A program made the translations under genes and the position numbers. The notes below the pieces were generated by a model. It searched no databases, was not told the DNA's origin, and saw only the letters and a list, made by a program, of their open reading frames with translations. From Firmicutes bacterium UBA1047 (GTDB lineage Bacteria; Bacillota; Clostridia; Tissierellales; Sedimentibacteraceae), in contig DCDU01000194.1 of the NCBI GenBank assembly GCA_002316585.1, forward strand, positions 1 through 5,728: a DNA stretch of 5,728 bases. Direction: 5' to 3'. Below, one piece after another: positions 5,419-5,728 of this stretch. The first letter of the stretch is position 1. Every line of letters begins with the position of its first letter.

Positions 5419-5728
5419 TTATTTTAATATCTTTTTCATGTTAACAGCTTCTTCAAAGTGTTCCTTTGGATATTCAACAGTGACAACCGCAGTATGGTCA
5501 TTAAATTTTGGATTGCGCACCTTAATTACTTTTGCACCGCATACAACTTTCACGTATCTATCCACAGCTTCAACCGTATCTCCCGTATTTGGAAGCGGAT
5601 AGTATTCGTACGGAAATGAAAGAGAAGCGTTAATATCGCTATAAGTATAGTCCTTTATATAAATTGCAAGTCCGAGACATGCAGAGATGCACATCCCGCA
5701 AGCAATGCATGTCTCGGACTTGCAATTT
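5419..5728 (-). CDS. [4Fe-4S] ferredoxin-like protein, 5' end missing
   Basis: The reading frame is open from its stop at 5419 to the right edge of the window, at least 103 codons. An ATG at 5694 is possible, but choosing it would cut the main motif and it has no good ribosome binding site, so the gene is treated as 5'-partial. The four cysteines of CIACGMCISAC (codons at 5709-5707, 5700-5698, 5691-5689 and 5679-5677) have the CxxCxxCxxxC spacing of a bacterial [4Fe-4S] cluster site, followed by LGLAI where CPxxAI is more common. About 85 residues follow, with no second cluster, no membrane segment and no domain I recognise; GDTVEAVDRYVKVVCGAKVIKV and TAVVTVEY suggest an alpha/beta fold. It is probably an electron carrier or the C-terminal part of an iron-sulphur enzyme. 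The first cysteine codon falls within a fold-back repeat that may be an artefact, so the 5' end is uncertain. Confidence 0.6.
   Translation of the reverse strand, partial: NCKSETCIACGMCISACLGLAIYIKDYTYSDINASLSFPYEYYPLPNTGDTVEAVDRYVKVVCGAKVIKVRNPKFNDHTAVVTVEYPKEHFEEAVNMKKILK
5661..5728. repeat. Perfect 23-bp inverted repeat at the window end
   Basis: The arms at 5661-5683 and 5706-5728 are exact reverse complements, with a 22-nt loop between them, and the right arm ends on the last base of the window. It falls inside the cysteine motif of a coding region rather than after a gene, and there is no T-run, so it does not act as a terminator. A fold-back chimera or an assembly break at a palindromic read is the simplest reading; a natural hairpin is possible. 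Confidence 0.9.

Overview
The window looks like a piece of a low-GC Firmicute chromosome, most likely a member of the Clostridia or Tissierellia. The base composition is strongly AT-rich, the ribosome binding sites are GGAG-like, the promoters match the sigma-A pattern (TTGACA, 17 bp, TATAAT-like), and the proteins resemble clostridial housekeeping families. The genus cannot be read from the sequence. The window may be an entire short contig: its right edge stops exactly at the end of a perfect inverted repeat, and its first 50 bases have a very different base composition.

Layout from left to right. Bases 1-117 hold no supported gene; the first ~50 bases are GC-rich and may be a piece of structured RNA or a join artefact. 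Five genes follow on the minus strand. One is an HD-domain phosphohydrolase with its own promoter. Upstream of it is a compact four-gene run, transcribed in the order trmB, DUF1294 membrane protein, ybaK, RluA-type pseudouridine synthase. A 262-bp AT-rich divergent region separates trmB from a plus-strand DUF5698/DUF2179 (UPF0316) membrane protein. That gene converges on a minus-strand aspartate kinase across a perfect 20-bp hairpin that should terminate both. Upstream of the aspartate kinase are a strong promoter and two operator-like palindromes. Last comes a minus-strand [4Fe-4S] ferredoxin-like gene with its own terminator; its 5' end is cut by the window edge.

How the genes work together: the four-gene run mixes tRNA modification (TrmB, m7G46), proofreading of mischarged tRNA (YbaK) and RNA pseudouridylation, so it reads as a small translation-quality operon with an uncharacterised membrane protein inside it. 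The aspartate kinase makes the first committed step to lysine, threonine, methionine and diaminopimelate, and is probably controlled by feedback through its ACT domains. Its main promoter is too close to the start codon to leave room for a lysine riboswitch.

I found no mobile element, CRISPR array, defence system or biosynthetic cluster. Most of the window is ordinary core genome. The points worth a second look are the ferredoxin-like gene with an unrecognised C-terminal region, the fold-back repeat that interrupts its start, the Fur-box-like palindrome upstream of the aspartate kinase, and the GC-rich left edge.
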